In this document: positions 22,047 to 30,822 of the stretch, piece by piece
Layout of the letters: each line of letters opens with the position of its first letter
Position numbering within the stretch: the first letter of the stretch is position 1
NCBI GenBank assembly: GCA_025057415.1
Contig: JANWXI010000017.1
Span: 1 to 39,049, forward strand
Source of the DNA: Chitinophagales bacterium
Lineage (GTDB): Bacteria > Bacteroidota > Bacteroidia > Chitinophagales > LD1
Reading direction: 5' to 3'
DNA: 39,049 nt
Made by a program: the position numbers and the translations under genes
The notes under the pieces: generated by a model
What the model saw: the letters and a program-made list of their open reading frames with translations, nothing else
Told to the model about the DNA's origin: nothing
Databases searched by the model: none

Positions 22047-23387
22047 ATGTTACGCAGGATCCGTTTCCCTTGTATTACATATCATTTGGAAAAAAACGCT
22101 GTCTTGCTGACTATCTATGCAGGAGTGGCTACTTTTTTTACATACTCTTGTATGTACGCATTTCGCAAGCCCTTCACGGCGGCTACTTTTCAACAAACGG
22201 AAATGTTCTCAGTCGGGTATAAAACACTGCTGGTAATAGCTCAGCTATTGGGTTATACACTCAGTAAGTTTATCGGTATAAAATGGATTGCGGAATTACG
22301 AAGTGAGCATAGGGCCGCAGGTATAATCCTGTTAATTTTTATTGCATGGATTGCACTTTTGCTATTTGCCATATTACCTCCTGCCGCCGGAGTTGTTTGC
22401 ATGTTTCTGAATGGTATTCCTCTTGGTTTAATTTGGGGGATTGTGTTTAGTTATCTGGAAGGGCGCAGAACGACCGAAATGATGGGAGCGGTACTCACAG
22501 TGAGTTTCATTTTTTCATCGGGTGTGGTGAAAAGTGTGGGCAAGTGGCTGATGATAAACTGCAGCGTGAGCGAGATGGCAATGCCGTTTGTTACCGGTGC
22601 TGTATTCATATTTCCTCTGATAGTTTTTGTCGTTTTATTGGAGCAGATACCGCACCCTAGTAGAGAGGATAAAGCGCTCCGGTGGGAACGTGTGCCAATG
22701 AGTGCCGTTCAGCGAAGAGATTTTCTTAAACATTTTTTGCCGGGTATTGTGTTACTGGTTGTTACGTATGTGTTTTTGACCGTACTGCGCGACATACGCG
22801 ATAATTTTGCAGCCGATATATGGCAAGAAAACGGTTACGGTAAAGCTCCGGCCATTTTCACCTTTTCAGAGATACCAGCTTCAGTTTTAATCCTGTTCAT
22901 GATGAGTTTACTGGTATTGATTCAAGATAACTACGAAGCATTAAAAATAAATTTTATACTGATTACATTGGGCTGGGTGATTTCTCTATTGAGCACCCTG
23001 CTATTCAGAAGCTCCGCCTTGTCACCCGTCATTTGGATGATGTTAACCGGAATAGGGCTTTACATGGGATATGTGCCATTTAATTGCATGCTGTTTGAAC
23101 GACTGATTGCCGTATTTCGCAGGCCGTCTAATGTGGGATTCCTCATGTACGTTGCCGACTCGTTTGGTTATTTGGGAAGTATAGCTGTGTTGCTGTTTCG
23201 TGAATTTTTCAAAGTACCAATGAGCTGGACACATTTCTTTCAACATGCTTTACTGGTCGCCAGCATAGCAGGCACTGTTTTGATAGCGGCAAGTTATGTT
23301 TATTTTTCTTGGCGCTATAAGAAAACCGTGAAATTGGATGAAGGAGATAAACTCATTGAAGAAAAATCATCGGTTTACAAGATATAA
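22047..23387 (+). CDS. DUF5690-like MFS-type multipass membrane protein
   Basis: Many hydrophobic segments; YSCMYAFRKPFTAATF, YTLSKFIGIKWIAEL, FLNGIPLGLIWGIVFSYLEGRRTTEMMGAVL. DUF5690 is assigned from memory of the family. Confidence 0.75.
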   Translation: MLRRIRFPCITYHLEKNAVLLTIYAGVATFFTYSCMYAFRKPFTAATFQQTEMFSVGYKTLLVIAQLLGYTLSKFIGIKWIAELRSEHRAAGIILLIFIAWIALLLFAILPPAAGVVCMFLNGIPLGLIWGIVFSYLEGRRTTEMMGAVLTVSFIFSSGVVKSVGKWLMINCSVSEMAMPFVTGAVFIFPLIVFVVLLEQIPHPSREDKALRWERVPMSAVQRRDFLKHFLPGIVLLVVTYVFLTVLRDIRDNFAADIWQENGYGKAPAIFTFSEIPASVLILFMMSLLVLIQDNYEALKINFILITLGWVISLLSTLLFRSSALSPVIWMMLTGIGLYMGYVPFNCMLFERLIAVFRRPSNVGFLMYVADSFGYLGSIAVLLFREFFKVPMSWTHFFQHALLVASIAGTVLIAASYVYFSWRYKKTVKLDEGDKLIEEKSSVYKI

Positions 23388-23398
23388 TTATTTTATAT

Positions 23399-24526
23399 AT
23401 GACAAAAAAAGCAGTTGTTATTGGAGCAGGTATAGTGGGTTTAGCTATGGCGCGGGCTTTGGCGATACGCGGTTTTAGGGTGACGGTGTTGGAACGCAGC
23501 GGGCGTGCTGTAGGTGCATCGGTACGTAATTTCGGGATGGTGTGGCCGATTGGTCAACCCACCGGCAAACTGTTAGAGCGGGCCATGCGTACCCGCAGTA
23601 TTTGGATATCATTGTGCGAACAAGGAAAATTATGGTATGACCCTTGCGGCTCATTGCTGGCGGTACATGAGCAGGATGAACTGGACGTAATTCATGAGTT
23701 TACGGAGTTAAACCGCGCTCATCGCACTTGTGAGGTTTTCGATCCCGAAAGGGCTATATCGAAGTGTCCTGCCCTGTGCAGAGACAAACTTCTCGGGGCT
23801 TTGTGGAGCGATAGTGAAGTAATCGTGGATCCCCGACAGGTACTTGCTGCCTTGCCGATTGTGCTTAAAGAGTTATATGATATACAATTTTACTTTGGGA
23901 AGTGTGTTTCGCACGTTTCTCATCCGCGTGTGTTTTGCGGCCGCGAAGTTTTTGAAGCAGAGGTGATTGTTGTATGCAGTGGCTATGATTTTGAAACGCT
24001 GTACCCCGAAGCGTTCGCCTCGCAGCCCATCACCCGGTGCAAGTTGCAAATGCTGCGTACAGTGCCACAGCCAGACAGCTGGAGAATGGGCACTGCGTGC
24101 AGTGCAGGACTTACGCTGACACATTACGCTGCCTTTCGCGATTGTGCTTCTTTAGCCAAACTGCAAGAGCGGTATAAGGTCTCGCATCCTGAATATTTGC
24201 AGTATGGCATTCACGTAATGGCATCGCAACAAGGAAATGGAGAAATTACGTTGGGCGACTCGCATGAATACGGACTCACATTTGAACCTTTTGACTCAGA
24301 TCATATCAACCAACTCATTCTGAATTATTTAGATTTATTTTTAAAATTTCCCACCCGCAGAATTGCTCAAACCTGGCACGGGATTTACGCTAAGATGACC
24401 AACGGAGCCAGTGAGCTCATTCTGGAACCTGAAAGCGGTGTGCTTATCGTCAACGGGTTGGGAGGAGCGGGTATGACCCTCTCTTTCGGCCTGGCGGAAG
24501 ATGTGGTGGAGCAGTATCTGAAATAA
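23399..24526 (+). CDS. FAD-dependent oxidoreductase (DAO family, TIGR03364-like)
   Basis: Rossmann motif AVVIGAGIVGLAMARALAIRGFRVTVLERS, SVRNFGMVWPIGQPTGKL, C-terminal GVLIVNGLGGAGMTLSFGLAEDVVEQYL; 11 nt after the DUF5690-like gene. Confidence 0.85.
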   Translation: MTKKAVVIGAGIVGLAMARALAIRGFRVTVLERSGRAVGASVRNFGMVWPIGQPTGKLLERAMRTRSIWISLCEQGKLWYDPCGSLLAVHEQDELDVIHEFTELNRAHRTCEVFDPERAISKCPALCRDKLLGALWSDSEVIVDPRQVLAALPIVLKELYDIQFYFGKCVSHVSHPRVFCGREVFEAEVIVVCSGYDFETLYPEAFASQPITRCKLQMLRTVPQPDSWRMGTACSAGLTLTHYAAFRDCASLAKLQERYKVSHPEYLQYGIHVMASQQGNGEITLGDSHEYGLTFEPFDSDHINQLILNYLDLFLKFPTRRIAQTWHGIYAKMTNGASELILEPESGVLIVNGLGGAGMTLSFGLAEDVVEQYLK

Positions 24527-24584
24527 TTATCAAACATCATCCATTGAACCATTTCAAAAATTCTTTATACTTGTAAAAGGTTAC

Positions 24585-24636
24585 AATCTTCTAAGATAAT
24601 TCGCCTGACCCATTTCAGCGTAATCTTTTAAGATTA
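24585..24636. repeat. Paired near-palindromic sites AATCTTyTAAGAT
   Basis: AATCTTCTAAGAT (24585-24597) and AATCTTTTAAGAT (24622-24634, inside TAATCTTTTAAGATTA); CCATTTCA directly repeated at 24549 and 24610. Confidence 0.4.
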
Positions 24637-24673
24637 TACCGCATCTGAAAATATTAAAAACAACCCCAACGCC

Positions 24674-26269
24674 ATGTTACAAACTGCCCGATTAATTTTA
24701 CTCTGTCACGCTTGTTGTGTTTATGTTGCAGGTTATACACAACCGGTATATGGTACGGAGTGTAAGAAATCATATCCTGACCTTGGGTTCAGTTTAAGTA
24801 TGCGTTGTCATGTAATGGAAGAGAAAAAAGGGCAAGAAGCGATAGCGATTACGAATAAAGTAAAAGATGCCAGAAGCACACGCGATTATGAGATAACTGC
24901 CATCACTTTATACAAATTAGAGAAACCGACATCCATAGAAAGGAATAAATTTCTGGAAGAGGGCAAGAAACTATTGCAGAATATATTGGATAATACCAAC
25001 AGCCAATTTCGGGATATTAAGTGGCTTAGCGGCTCTACTTATGGTACCCAACTAACATATTATGCAGAGCAGAATAAGGTGAATTACCGGCAGCATCTGG
25101 TGGCCAAGTTAGAGAGCATCGACATGTTTATAGAGTATAACTTAGAGGCATTTTTTGAAGACGAGTTTATCGTTGCCTTAGCAGAAGCATTTTCATATAA
25201 GGATATTTCATCAAGTTTTGCAAGCGATTTGCGCGCGGGGAAAGAATCTTTTTGGGAGCTATTTTATTCATCGCCAACAAACATAGAATATACACCCCGC
25301 CCGCTCACCCGAAAAAATGCCGTTCAATTTAATTTATCGCTCATTATACCTCGCCACTATCTGAGAGCATATTTTGATGAACCCAATCAAACTTTTGTTT
25401 TTACTCCGAATGCCGTATGGGATGATGCCGTGGCAAAAGACAAAAAGCTGGGCGATATAAAACTAAAGCTGGTGAAGAAATTAGCCGCTAACGAAACATT
25501 CAGTGCCTATACTGCACCGATTGTAAAACAGTCCGTTAACAACAAATTAAACGACCCGCAAATCAAAGGACTGAACAAAAACATTCCGAATGTACTGATA
25601 TGTAAAGAGATGTATGTTGAGGACCCCAGACGCATTGAACACCCGTACTATCCGGCTAAATACATTTTTGAATGGAACAAAAGTATTTACGAATTAAGCG
25701 GAGATGTTTCACAACACGAGTTGCTGCGCGAATTATATGCTTCTATTTCCCCAATGACCGGCAATAGTACTGCTGCCGACAATTCCAATCAAAATACAGA
25801 AGCAGATCAGCTAATCGAAGTGATGAATGCTTGGTTAACTGATTTTTTTGTGAAGAATAAACAAAGCCGCCTGCAAGTCAACGCCTTGCTTGGGGCAGGG
25901 ATTTCGCGCTACTCTACCGATTTAAAATTCGGTAACTTTCAAACCTTTTTACAAGAAGAGGGCGTAATGCCCGTTGAGAAAAGGTATTGGATGGCGCTCA
26001 TAGGCAGCTACAATACCAAAGAAGAAGCTGTAAATGAGATGAAAAAGTGGATTGTGTTTATGGATAATTTTAAAACCAACGATATTGAGTTAAGCAAAAT
26101 CAGCGCCAGCGCTACCGGTACCCAATGGAAGGTGAAAATACTCAATAAAGAAAAAGCTCCTGAATCAATTACTAAATTGGAGATAAGAGTTGAGCAGGCC
26201 GAGATTTTGAGCACAGGCGGTGTAAAACACGAAGTTTATATCAAAATAGGCAGTTCTCTGAATCTCTGA
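24674..26269 (+). CDS. Hypothetical exported protein, 531 aa
   Basis: N-terminal hydrophobic segment and long ORF with normal codon usage; no recognised family. KRYWMALIGSYNTKEEAVNEMKKW near the C-terminus weakly resembles a SPOR-like segment. Confidence 0.75.
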   Translation: MLQTARLILLCHACCVYVAGYTQPVYGTECKKSYPDLGFSLSMRCHVMEEKKGQEAIAITNKVKDARSTRDYEITAITLYKLEKPTSIERNKFLEEGKKLLQNILDNTNSQFRDIKWLSGSTYGTQLTYYAEQNKVNYRQHLVAKLESIDMFIEYNLEAFFEDEFIVALAEAFSYKDISSSFASDLRAGKESFWELFYSSPTNIEYTPRPLTRKNAVQFNLSLIIPRHYLRAYFDEPNQTFVFTPNAVWDDAVAKDKKLGDIKLKLVKKLAANETFSAYTAPIVKQSVNNKLNDPQIKGLNKNIPNVLICKEMYVEDPRRIEHPYYPAKYIFEWNKSIYELSGDVSQHELLRELYASISPMTGNSTAADNSNQNTEADQLIEVMNAWLTDFFVKNKQSRLQVNALLGAGISRYSTDLKFGNFQTFLQEEGVMPVEKRYWMALIGSYNTKEEAVNEMKKWIVFMDNFKTNDIELSKISASATGTQWKVKILNKEKAPESITKLEIRVEQAEILSTGGVKHEVYIKIGSSLNL

Positions 26270-26319
26270 GTTTTCCTGATTTGCATAAAGTTTATCCAAC
26301 GAATTATTATTTATCTCCT

Positions 26320-27582
26320 TTATTGTTTTGCTACCACCCTTGGCGCTCCACCGTCCACCCAGGTAGCAAATACTTCCGCAAAGGCGTGCCATTGGCCCAT
26401 GTAAAGAAACGGGCGTGCCGATACGTATTTTAAAAATTCCATCACATCCTCCTGTGTAGCACTTTCCATTATGTCAAACAACATTTTACCGTTGTATGGA
26501 TTTTCTTTTCCTTCTATCAATTTGTTTTGCGGGTCGCCCTGCTCTTTTAATGCTGTTCCCACTTTTTGTAACTCAAGTACCATGGAACTGAGGCAATCTT
26601 GCTGCCATGCAGCTTTGGTCATTTCATAAATGTCATGAAAGTTACTTATCAAAGGCATATTGTACTCCAATTCATAAAAATTAATACCTTTTGAAAATAT
26701 GTTGAAGAACAAATTTTGTTTAATGGTATCCATAGGAATTTTTACAGAAGTGGCTATCAGTAGTTTTTCTTTATTGGGGTTATTTTTTGTGCGCAGAATG
26801 TATGGTTTTAATTTTTCATATTCCGGGATTTTGATTTTCACATATACTTCGTCTGAGTAATCTTCTTCGCCTAACGGAAATACATTTTCTGCCTTAATTT
26901 CTTTATCTTGATACGTGATGAATGCGATAGACGGTTTTAATTTTTTTCCTGCATTGCTGTTGTCAGTATATCTTCCATAAAAACGATTCGAGACGATTAA
27001 GTATGGGGCGCTGCCCTTCGGGTCGTTTTCAATAATCGTATCTATGTTAAAGAACATGACGGTTTCGGGGTCGTCCCAATACTCGGTTCCCTTATCATTG
27101 TAATAACCAATAAATTTGTTGTCTATGCGCTTCTCATGATAACCTTTTGGCAGTGTGGGCTCAGGCATGTTTTCGTACACCTCACGCGGCACGCATCCTC
27201 TGCACTCCCACTCTTTTAAGATTTTCAACACCTTACCTTCTTTATTGATTTTTCGCCAGAGGCCATCTTTTTGCACCCAGGTCGTGCCCTTTATAAAAGG
27301 ATACGTCATTTCATACTGGGCGGGCAATACCTCATTCCCTTTTACATCAATAAAAGCCCACAACCCGTCATACACATCAAAGCAATCATAATAGCATCCG
27401 TAAGCCACAGCCGCCATCCCTTCGCTAAACCATTCGGCTCGCTCGTACCTGGGCGGAATTACAATTTTTTTATCAGGTGTACAATACCCCCACAAGGCGC
27501 CACTGCGGTAGGGAATGAGCATTTGTGCCTGAGCGGAATGGCCAATCAAAATGACGACTAAAATTTTGAGGATGAGTTTCAT
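26320..27582 (-). CDS. WG-repeat-containing exported protein
   Basis: Signal peptide MKLILKILVVILIGHSAQAQ; WG repeats such as GALWGYCTPDKKIVIPPRYERAEWFSEGMAAV and GLWAFIDVKGNEVLPAQYEMTYPF. Confidence 0.85.
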   Translation of the reverse strand: MKLILKILVVILIGHSAQAQMLIPYRSGALWGYCTPDKKIVIPPRYERAEWFSEGMAAVAYGCYYDCFDVYDGLWAFIDVKGNEVLPAQYEMTYPFIKGTTWVQKDGLWRKINKEGKVLKILKEWECRGCVPREVYENMPEPTLPKGYHEKRIDNKFIGYYNDKGTEYWDDPETVMFFNIDTIIENDPKGSAPYLIVSNRFYGRYTDNSNAGKKLKPSIAFITYQDKEIKAENVFPLGEEDYSDEVYVKIKIPEYEKLKPYILRTKNNPNKEKLLIATSVKIPMDTIKQNLFFNIFSKGINFYELEYNMPLISNFHDIYEMTKAAWQQDCLSSMVLELQKVGTALKEQGDPQNKLIEGKENPYNGKMLFDIMESATQEDVMEFLKYVSARPFLYMGQWHAFAEVFATWVDGGAPRVVAKQ

Positions 27583-27838
27583 AGCAACGCATTTACATTA
27601 AAAAACGGTAGTAAACGATTATTCGTATGAAAACAGTAAGAATTGCGGGGTTTTGGTAATGGATGAAAAAACATGGATGAGAGGCGATCTTTCAAAAGGG
27701 AAATAGCATAAACCTTTTTGAAGAAAGCGCACTCTTGATTGATTACCTGTCTGTAATTTTGTTTGAGATGTTTTATTACTGTCCTGTATATTCTGGTATT
27801 GTATCAACACATGCTGTATTGTATGTGGCCGTGTTGCA

Positions 27839-29455
27839 TTATCTGAATTTGATTCTACCGGAACCTTTACATTCCGGGCAAATGGACTTAGGCGATGAAA
27901 TGCAAACGTAACAAGGGGCATATTTGTAATTTACGCTTTCTCTGTAGCCGCGGCTATTGTAATCGTAATATGTTGATGAAGGATTGCTGCGATCCAACAC
28001 TTGCACTTTTCCTCTGCCGCCACAAGCACTGCAACTGCTGACTTTTCCCGTGCCGGAACAGGTAGGACAGGGGTAATTTCCGGTGGGCATGGGTAGTTCT
28101 AATTCTGACAAGAATTCCCAGAATGTCTTCTTCTCTTTAGTCTGCTCTTTGGCTATAGTTTTCACTGTAGGGGTCACAGACACATTTTCTATTTTTTTTA
28201 TACCGGCAATGGCGCCATTCAGTTTATTCGTTAGTATTTTGCCATCAGCAGTGTGCGGCATCTTTACAAACCAGGCATAATAATCGCGTTTTAATTGAAC
28301 GGCAGCACACACGTTATAGCAACCATCCAGAAAATCTTCACGGATAGAAAATGCCTCGCTGTAGGGAAAATCATTTAAGATAAATGATGAGAGATAATTT
28401 AAGTCATTGTCATATTGAGCAAGAATTAGTTTTTTGCCATCGGAGGTTTGCCGGTAGCCGCCAAAAATTAACCCACCCATATACGTTTCAAAGCAGTTGA
28501 ATACGTCTTTTACAGAGGGGTCTTTAATCGAAGGATCGGATACTTTAATGCCTTTCCCAAGATTAACCGTTGATTGATTGGTAACTAATTCATAAGCCAT
28601 AGAGTTGGCATCAGCCGGATTACCGGAATTAGAATACTGACCCAATAGATAATATCGTGAAACAACCATGCCTAAATCTGACCCGGTAATGATATGGGTT
28701 GGAACAAAATAATTGAAAGTGCGCAAGTCATTTTGAATAATAACCTTTCTTTCAAGAGGATTGATGGCTGTAAGCTTGAGAGTGTATTTTTTTTCGGGAG
28801 TAATGTGATAGCCCGCACATACAATGTCCCGGTCAAGAATATTGATGGTAGTAAATTCTTCGCCTTCTTCATAGTGTTCAAAAAGTACTTTGCCAATACT
28901 GGCTATAATACCCATAAACATACTGTGTTTACGAGTTGACTTATCTATATGCTGACCAGCAACAAACAAGACCCCGTTATGATAGATACAAGCATTAATT
29001 TTTCCATAACCATCGTTGCTAAACGGAAAAGGTTTCAGCCATATTTCATCTCCGTTTCTTCGTATAGCCCCGATGATCGGAATATTAATATGAGCGCTAT
29101 CGGCCCAGCCGTAATAAAAAAAGTAATCAGCCGTGTCGCTGCCTACCGATTTCACACCGGCAATATGGGTATCAAAACTTTTGTATTTTAAATTTTTTGA
29201 CCACACAGACTTACCATTGGTATCAACAGCGGCTACAAACCCCGATTTGCCCGTATTGCCAATCAATAAATTGCCAAGTTTCTTTTGTTTATCCGGTGCG
29301 TCAGCGAGAAAATGAAATTGCAGATTATTACCGCCATGGATGAGCACCTCCTGAAAAGACAACGTTTCTTTTTGTGCCAATACCCAGTATGGGAATAATA
29401 CCCACAACAAAATAACCCGGCGTAAGCATCTCAGTAAATTATTAAAGATTTCCAT
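27839..29455 (-). CDS. Exported beta-propeller-like protein with C-terminal DnaJ-type (CxxCxGxG) zinc-finger module
   Basis: Signal peptide ending YWVLAQ; C-terminus has CPTCSGTG, CSACGGRG, degenerate CYVCISSP and CPECKGSG. Confidence 0.82.
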   Translation of the reverse strand: MEIFNNLLRCLRRVILLWVLFPYWVLAQKETLSFQEVLIHGGNNLQFHFLADAPDKQKKLGNLLIGNTGKSGFVAAVDTNGKSVWSKNLKYKSFDTHIAGVKSVGSDTADYFFYYGWADSAHINIPIIGAIRRNGDEIWLKPFPFSNDGYGKINACIYHNGVLFVAGQHIDKSTRKHSMFMGIIASIGKVLFEHYEEGEEFTTINILDRDIVCAGYHITPEKKYTLKLTAINPLERKVIIQNDLRTFNYFVPTHIITGSDLGMVVSRYYLLGQYSNSGNPADANSMAYELVTNQSTVNLGKGIKVSDPSIKDPSVKDVFNCFETYMGGLIFGGYRQTSDGKKLILAQYDNDLNYLSSFILNDFPYSEAFSIREDFLDGCYNVCAAVQLKRDYYAWFVKMPHTADGKILTNKLNGAIAGIKKIENVSVTPTVKTIAKEQTKEKKTFWEFLSELELPMPTGNYPCPTCSGTGKVSSCSACGGRGKVQVLDRSNPSSTYYDYNSRGYRESVNYKYAPCYVCISSPKSICPECKGSGRIKFR

Positions 29456-30707
29456 TGCTATCTATTTTAATGACCCACCCTTTGCGGTTAGATAAACTGT
29501 AATTCCCATTGTTTTCAAGCGATACATCCGTAGCAAAACCAACTATAAGTGCCCCCCAGTCCTTTGTGGTGCATATGTCGTATCCAACTGTAGATGGATA
29601 TTTATTTTTTTCTGAGGGATTATAATCACCGTAACTAAAGTTCTTTACCATAGCATCGTTAAAAAATGAATCGAACTTCACGTATGTCAGATTACATGAT
29701 TTGTGATACAAGGCACAACCGCTTCTGCCTATGAATAATTGATAACCCTCCTGGTCTAAGATGCCTTTCTCAAACATACATCCCATGTCGCAGCTTAAAA
29801 TATCAAATGTCTCCGGGTAACTGACCTTGTCTTTAATAAGCATGATAGTTTGAACAGCACTTTTCATCCCTCCGTTTACTAAGTCGTATCCATTAAACAG
29901 GATGGCTGCAAAGGCAATATTTGATACCGGAGCTACTACATATGAATTACTGCCTGAAGTTGATATTGAAAGGGTTCTAACGGGAGTACCTTCTCTTTTG
30001 ATAACACTTGTTAAATTTCCATTCATTACTTCTGTTATAAAATAGAATTCGTCTTTTTTCTTGTTTAAATAAGTATAGATTATAGAGTCGCTACCCCATG
30101 CATCAAAATCTGCATACCATTTCAGTGGGATGTCTTTTGCCAGGTTGCCGGTTGCCTTATCATACACATGTAGAAAACTCTCACAAATGTTTTTCTTTAC
30201 ACTAGAAGTAAAGCCACCTACAATTACATACTTTCTAAGTGTTATTATGCGCTCGTAAGAAGTGTTCTCATACCCTTTTTCAATAAGGTCTTTTTTGAGC
30301 CATTCCATTTCTGAATTATCTTTCAGTTTACCGATTAGTGCTGTAGCAGTTTTTTTCATCTGATCCCAATAAGGCCAACGGCCTAAGTAATAAATAAATC
30401 CTTCCGTTCCTGCAAAATAGTAACATTTATTGGCGGTATCGGTACTCAAGGCCTGAATAATCATTCCTTTACTGCTTGGTATCTCTCTGCGCCACAGTTC
30501 ATTTCCATCTTCATCTATTTTTATTAGCACCCCGTTTCCGGTATTTAATGTGGCCCCCAGAATATATCCTTCCCCCATGGCCTGAGTAACGGAATTTACA
30601 GAACTGACATTCGGATAAGTGCGTTGCCAGGTTTGAGCCAATAGGCCGGTTGCGTGAAGCGTGAAAAAAACAAACAGTATCGTTGGCAAGAAAACATTAT
30701 ATTTCAT
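29442..30707 (-). CDS. Hypothetical exported beta-propeller-like protein
   Basis: Signal peptide MKYNVFLPTILFVFFTLHATGLLAQ; AMGEGYILGATLNTGNGVLIKIDEDGNELWRR and GWVIKIDSNGN repeats; overlaps the next gene by 14 nt. Confidence 0.8.
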   Translation of the reverse strand: MKYNVFLPTILFVFFTLHATGLLAQTWQRTYPNVSSVNSVTQAMGEGYILGATLNTGNGVLIKIDEDGNELWRREIPSSKGMIIQALSTDTANKCYYFAGTEGFIYYLGRWPYWDQMKKTATALIGKLKDNSEMEWLKKDLIEKGYENTSYERIITLRKYVIVGGFTSSVKKNICESFLHVYDKATGNLAKDIPLKWYADFDAWGSDSIIYTYLNKKKDEFYFITEVMNGNLTSVIKREGTPVRTLSISTSGSNSYVVAPVSNIAFAAILFNGYDLVNGGMKSAVQTIMLIKDKVSYPETFDILSCDMGCMFEKGILDQEGYQLFIGRSGCALYHKSCNLTYVKFDSFFNDAMVKNFSYGDYNPSEKNKYPSTVGYDICTTKDWGALIVGFATDVSLENNGNYSLSNRKGWVIKIDSNGNL

Positions 30708-30822
30708 AATATAAATTTAATGAGTTACGATTGATATAGGGTATGATCATTAGATGATTTTGTTCCATGCAGGTATATAGAGAATTGTAATATTAGCTTA
30801 AATTACTGAAATAATAAAAAAA

